Origin: Flavobacteriaceae bacterium
GTDB lineage: Bacteria > Bacteroidota > Bacteroidia > Flavobacteriales > Flavobacteriaceae
Direction: 5' to 3'
Length of the DNA: 64,000 nt
Assembly (NCBI GenBank): GCA_024638225.1
Contig: JAHEKR010000002.1
Coordinates: 27,798-91,797 of the forward strand
Shown here one piece after another: positions 63,155 to 64,000 of this stretch (the first letter of the stretch is position 1; each line of letters opens with the position of its first letter). A model generated the notes under the pieces. That model worked only from the letters and a program-made list of their open reading frames with translations. It ran no database searches and had not been told where the DNA came from. The translations under genes were made by a program, and so were the position numbers.

Positions 63155-64000
63155 CTAATTTGACAATTCGTTGTGTTCCAAAGCCAATAAAAAGGCATAT
63201 TCCATAGCTATCTCTTTAAGTGCTTCAAATCGCCCTGAGGCGCCGCCATGCCCTGCATCCATATTGGTATGTAATAAAATTAAATTCTCTCCTTGATGTA
63301 CATCACGCAACTTGGCCGTCCATTTGGCAGGCTCCCAATACTGAACTTGAGAATCGTGTAACCCTGTTGTAATGAGTGTGTTGGGGTATGCTGTGATGTA
63401 CACATTGTCGTATGGAGAATACGATTTGATATAATAGTAATAATCCGCTTCATTGGGGTTTCCCCATTCGTCATATTCTCCCGTTGTAAGCGGAATACTG
63501 TCATCCAACATAGTGGTTACCACATCAACAAAAGGAACAGCGGCTACAACTCCTTTGTATAGCTCGGGTGCCATATTCATAACCGCTCCCATCAATAAGC
63601 CGCCAGCAGAACCACCCATAGCATACAAATGTGCTGGAGCAGTATATCCGCTATCTATGAGAAATTTTGAACAGCTGATAAAATCAGTAAACGAATTTTT
63701 TTTATGAAGCATTCGACCATCTTCATACCAAGGGCGTCCTAAATATTGACCCCCGCGAATATGTGCGATAACAAAAACAAAACCACGATCAAGCAAACTC
63801 AAACGAACAGAGGAAAAATATGGATCAATGGTATTTCCATACGAGCCGTAACCGTATTGTAGCAATGGAGTGTCTGGACTTAGTTTAGTTTTTTTATGCC
63901 GGACTAAAGACATGGGAATCTGTGTACCGTCTTCAGCAGTAGCCCATAGGCGTTCGGATACATAATTATGCTTATCGAAAGTACCACCCAACACCTCTTG
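63155..64000 (-). CDS. Oligopeptidase B (S9A), 3' part, cut by the window edge
   Basis: At least 281 C-terminal residues of a prolyl-oligopeptidase-family serine peptidase. Catalytic Ser in GGSAGG, Asp in [15 protein letters not shown] and His in DAGHGG; the VQYWEP segment points to oligopeptidase B, which cuts after Arg/Lys. The beta-propeller and start lie beyond base 64000; the frame is open to the edge. Confidence 0.92.
   Translation of the reverse strand, partial: QEVLGGTFDKHNYVSERLWATAEDGTQIPMSLVRHKKTKLSPDTPLLQYGYGSYGNTIDPYFSSVRLSLLDRGFVFVIAHIRGGQYLGRPWYEDGRMLHKKNSFTDFISCSKFLIDSGYTAPAHLYAMGGSAGGLLMGAVMNMAPELYKGVVAAVPFVDVVTTMLDDSIPLTTGEYDEWGNPNEADYYYYIKSYSPYDNVYITAYPNTLITTGLHDSQVQYWEPAKWTAKLRDVHQGENLILLHTNMDAGHGGASGRFEALKEIAMEYAFLLALEHNELSN

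Noticed and set aside
1-64000. CRISPR array or cas genes
   Set aside because: No regularly spaced repeats and no Cas-like proteins were seen.

Overview
The window reads as chromosome of a Flavobacteriaceae-type Bacteroidota. The evidence is: a GNAT-argG-argC-proC-argD-argF'-argB-M20-argH arginine operon using an N-acylornithine transcarbamylase; TonB receptors with carboxypeptidase-like N-terminal domains; HYC_CC_PP, DUF5683 and DUF5684 proteins; promoters of the Bacteroidota type (TTTG, 18-19 nt, TAnnTTTG); and tightly packed operons with NTGA stop/start overlaps. The sequence is moderately AT-rich, and one 1.8 kb island is clearly more AT-rich than the rest.

Layout. 0.1-10 kb: the nine-gene arginine operon, then a DUF1624 membrane acyltransferase-like gene. 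10-16 kb: an aspartyl-protease remnant, lpdA, a NhaC antiporter and katG. 16-21.4 kb: ftsK-lolA-LptF/G permease-ribB, all overlapping. 21.4-23 kb: a decayed outer-membrane receptor and a TauE-like permease. 23.1 kb: tRNA-Ser(UGA). 23.3-26.7 kb: a leftward metal-type locus (Rrf2 regulator, HYC_CC_PP protein, TonB receptor, HMA protein). 26.8-34.7 kb: a divergent rightward nine-gene sulfate-assimilation operon (DUF2061, APS reductase, cysD, cysN, sulfite reductase with a C-terminal helical extension, two siroheme genes, ferredoxin reductase-like protein, 2Fe-2S ferredoxin). 34.7-40.1 kb: secreted and stress genes (SGNH hydrolase, CuZn-SOD, acyltransferase, cyclophilin, oxyR, thioesterase-like protein, trxB).

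40.3-42.2 kb is the accessory region. tRNA-Pro(UGG) is followed by a 1.8 kb low-GC insert bounded by a 21-bp repeat of the tRNA 3' end. The insert carries near-identical 23-bp palindromic sites near both ends, an orphan gene, a two-gene cassette ending in an apparently intact GIY-YIG nuclease, and a fragment of a second GIY-YIG gene. There is no integrase. tRNA-Pro(GGG) follows directly. This is the best candidate for an undescribed element.

42.4-50.4 kb: udk, an FtsB-like gene, a 2,4-dienoyl-CoA-reductase-like SDR, parA-parB-DUF5683-dapB-lepB-wbqC, and a VOC protein. 50.4-52.5 kb: RNase P RNA on the minus strand and dnaX with an A10 slippage site that would give a gamma-like short product. 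52.5-59.3 kb: a leftward run pyrR-pyrB-orphan-rnz-pdxH-sixA-ppk1-ppx. 59.4-64 kb: a small membrane protein, an isoaspartyl peptidase lipoprotein, an alpha-oxoamine synthase next to a cysteine-synthase-like enzyme (a likely sulfonolipid/capnine pair), and the 3' part of an oligopeptidase B gene cut by the window edge.

Functional links. The sulfur operon makes sulfite and sulfide and supplies its own siroheme and apparently its own ferredoxin chain; sulfite is also the presumed co-substrate of the cysteate-synthase candidate at 62-63 kb. The arginine operon is linear (M20 deacylase, no argJ) and probably runs on N-succinylated intermediates. All functional calls are from reading the sequence and from recalled family features; no searches were run.
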